DNA of 5,253 nucleotides from Amylibacter sp. (lineage in GTDB: Bacteria > Pseudomonadota > Alphaproteobacteria > Rhodobacterales > Rhodobacteraceae). Numbering within the stretch: the stretch's first letter is position 1; each line of letters begins with the position of its first letter. The stretch is from positions 1-5,253 of the forward strand of contig JALWOO010000448.1 of NCBI GenBank assembly GCA_027083485.1. The letters run 5' to 3'. Shown here piece after piece: positions 4,587 to 5,253 of the stretch. The notes below the pieces were generated by a model. The model saw nothing but the letters and a program-made list of their open reading frames with translations. It searched no databases and had not been told where the DNA came from. The translations under genes and the position numbers were made by a program.

Positions 4587-5253
4587 ATGCGGATTTTCGG
4601 CAGATTTCATAAAATGGTTTTAGGGGCGGTTGTGGTCGGGTTGCTTCCGGTCGGCAGTTTCGCCCAGAATACAGAGTCCTCTATCCCTGCGCGCCGCGTG
4701 ACCCTGTTTGACAATGTTGATTTGTACGGCGGCGATCTGTCAAAAATCTTTGATGTGACGCTGGAAGAATGCGAAGCCGCCTGTTTGGCCAATAGCGGGT
4801 GCAAGGCCTTTACCTACAACACCAAAGCATCGGCGTGTTTTCCCAAATCTGTTGCGGGAGAGCAATCAGAGTTTCAGGGCGCGATTTCTGCCAAGGTGAC
4901 AAACACGGATCCCGGGGTGATGGCACAGGCACAGGCGCGGGCAAAGACGCTGGCATTTTTGCCCGATTGGGTGCTGGAAACCGGCCTGCGGGTGGCACAA
5001 CGCAACGGGCGCTGGTATCCGACGAATGGCTGGACTGCGGCGGACCTGCTGGAGATTGCCCGCGAGAAAGAGGCCGACGGTGATCTGAACCGCGCGGTGC
5101 AACTGACCTTTGCCGCCCTGAATGACGAGGACAGCGCCGCCAGCTGGATCGAAATTGCCCGTTTGGCAAACAAATGGAAAAGCAATGACCGCAAGCGGCG
5201 CAAATTCATCCGCGAAATTGCTGTTGCCGGTGGCGTGAACGGTTATCTGCGGG
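4587..5253 (+). CDS. Secreted PAN/Apple-domain protein, probably the N-terminus of an alpha-2-macroglobulin-family protein (partial)
   Basis: The frame is open to the right edge, giving 222 residues without a stop. Residues 1-26 form a Sec signal peptide: basic MRIFGRFHK, hydrophobic MVLGAVVVGLLPVG, and likely cleavage after SFA (26). A PAN/Apple domain follows (about 38-104): LYGGDLSKIFDVTLEECEAAC (46-66), GCKAFTYN (71-78) and ACFPKS (83-88), with Cys62, Cys66, Cys72 and Cys84 placed to form two disulfides. From about 108 the chain is predicted helical, with Ala/Arg/Lys-rich stretches (113-125, 150-178) and AASWIEIARLANKWKSND (184-201). Large alphaproteobacterial alpha-2-macroglobulin-like proteins, periplasmic or outer-membrane protease traps, typically start with this same order of signal peptide, PAN domain and helical region. 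The diagnostic MG and thioester domains would lie beyond the window, so the family call is inference from the N-terminus; the secreted PAN domain is seen directly. It lacks a lipobox Cys, so it should be soluble rather than a lipoprotein like E. coli YfhM. Confidence 0.8.
   Translation, partial: MRIFGRFHKMVLGAVVVGLLPVGSFAQNTESSIPARRVTLFDNVDLYGGDLSKIFDVTLEECEAACLANSGCKAFTYNTKASACFPKSVAGEQSEFQGAISAKVTNTDPGVMAQAQARAKTLAFLPDWVLETGLRVAQRNGRWYPTNGWTAADLLEIAREKEADGDLNRAVQLTFAALNDEDSAASWIEIARLANKWKSNDRKRRKFIREIAVAGGVNGYLR

Overview
The window looks like chromosomal DNA of an alphaproteobacterium, possibly Rhodospirillales or Rhodobacterales. The evidence is a malyl-CoA lyase that closely resembles the Rhodobacter Mcl1 type, a divergent alanine dehydrogenase / Lrp-type regulator pair like that known from rhizobia, a YfcG-like glutathione S-transferase, moderately GC-rich codon use and clear Shine-Dalgarno sequences. 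The genus is a guess; there is no rRNA or other marker gene here. All genes look like intact housekeeping or metabolic genes. There is no phage, IS element, CRISPR array, tRNA or rRNA.

Layout. Bases 1-120 hold no gene but contain a striking, near-perfect inverted repeat (36-116) just past the stop codon of a minus-strand glutathione S-transferase gene (121-825). A 171-bp divergent spacer follows, then mscL on the plus strand (997-1431). mscL and the minus-strand alanine dehydrogenase gene ald (1488-2606) converge on a shared hairpin at 1454-1480. A 170-bp divergent spacer separates ald from an Lrp/AsnC-family regulator gene on the plus strand (2777-3235). Next, after 136 bp carrying a perfect -10 box and several small repeats, comes mcl1, L-malyl-CoA/beta-methylmalyl-CoA lyase (3372-4340, GTG start). 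A 246-bp spacer with a strong bidirectional terminator (4449-4477) leads to a plus-strand gene that runs off the right edge (4587 to beyond 5253). It encodes a secreted protein with an N-terminal PAN/Apple domain, most likely the start of a large bacterial alpha-2-macroglobulin-family protein.

How the genes may work together. Ald interconverts L-alanine and pyruvate plus ammonium, and the divergent Lrp-type protein is its likely alanine-responsive regulator. Mcl1 cleaves malyl-CoA and methylmalyl-CoA in the ethylmalonyl-CoA (glyoxylate-regenerating) pathway, so the central block concerns carbon and nitrogen assimilation from small organic acids and amino acids. MscL (osmotic safety valve), the GST (thiol/redox chemistry) and the macroglobulin-like protein (envelope defence against proteases) have no obvious functional tie to this block and appear to be separate transcription units.

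I do not see an undescribed multi-gene system. The items most worth a second look are the long inverted repeat beside a Tn5-end-like sequence at the left edge, the repeat-decorated mcl1 promoter, the ald/regulator operator region, and the PAN-domain N-terminus of the truncated gene.
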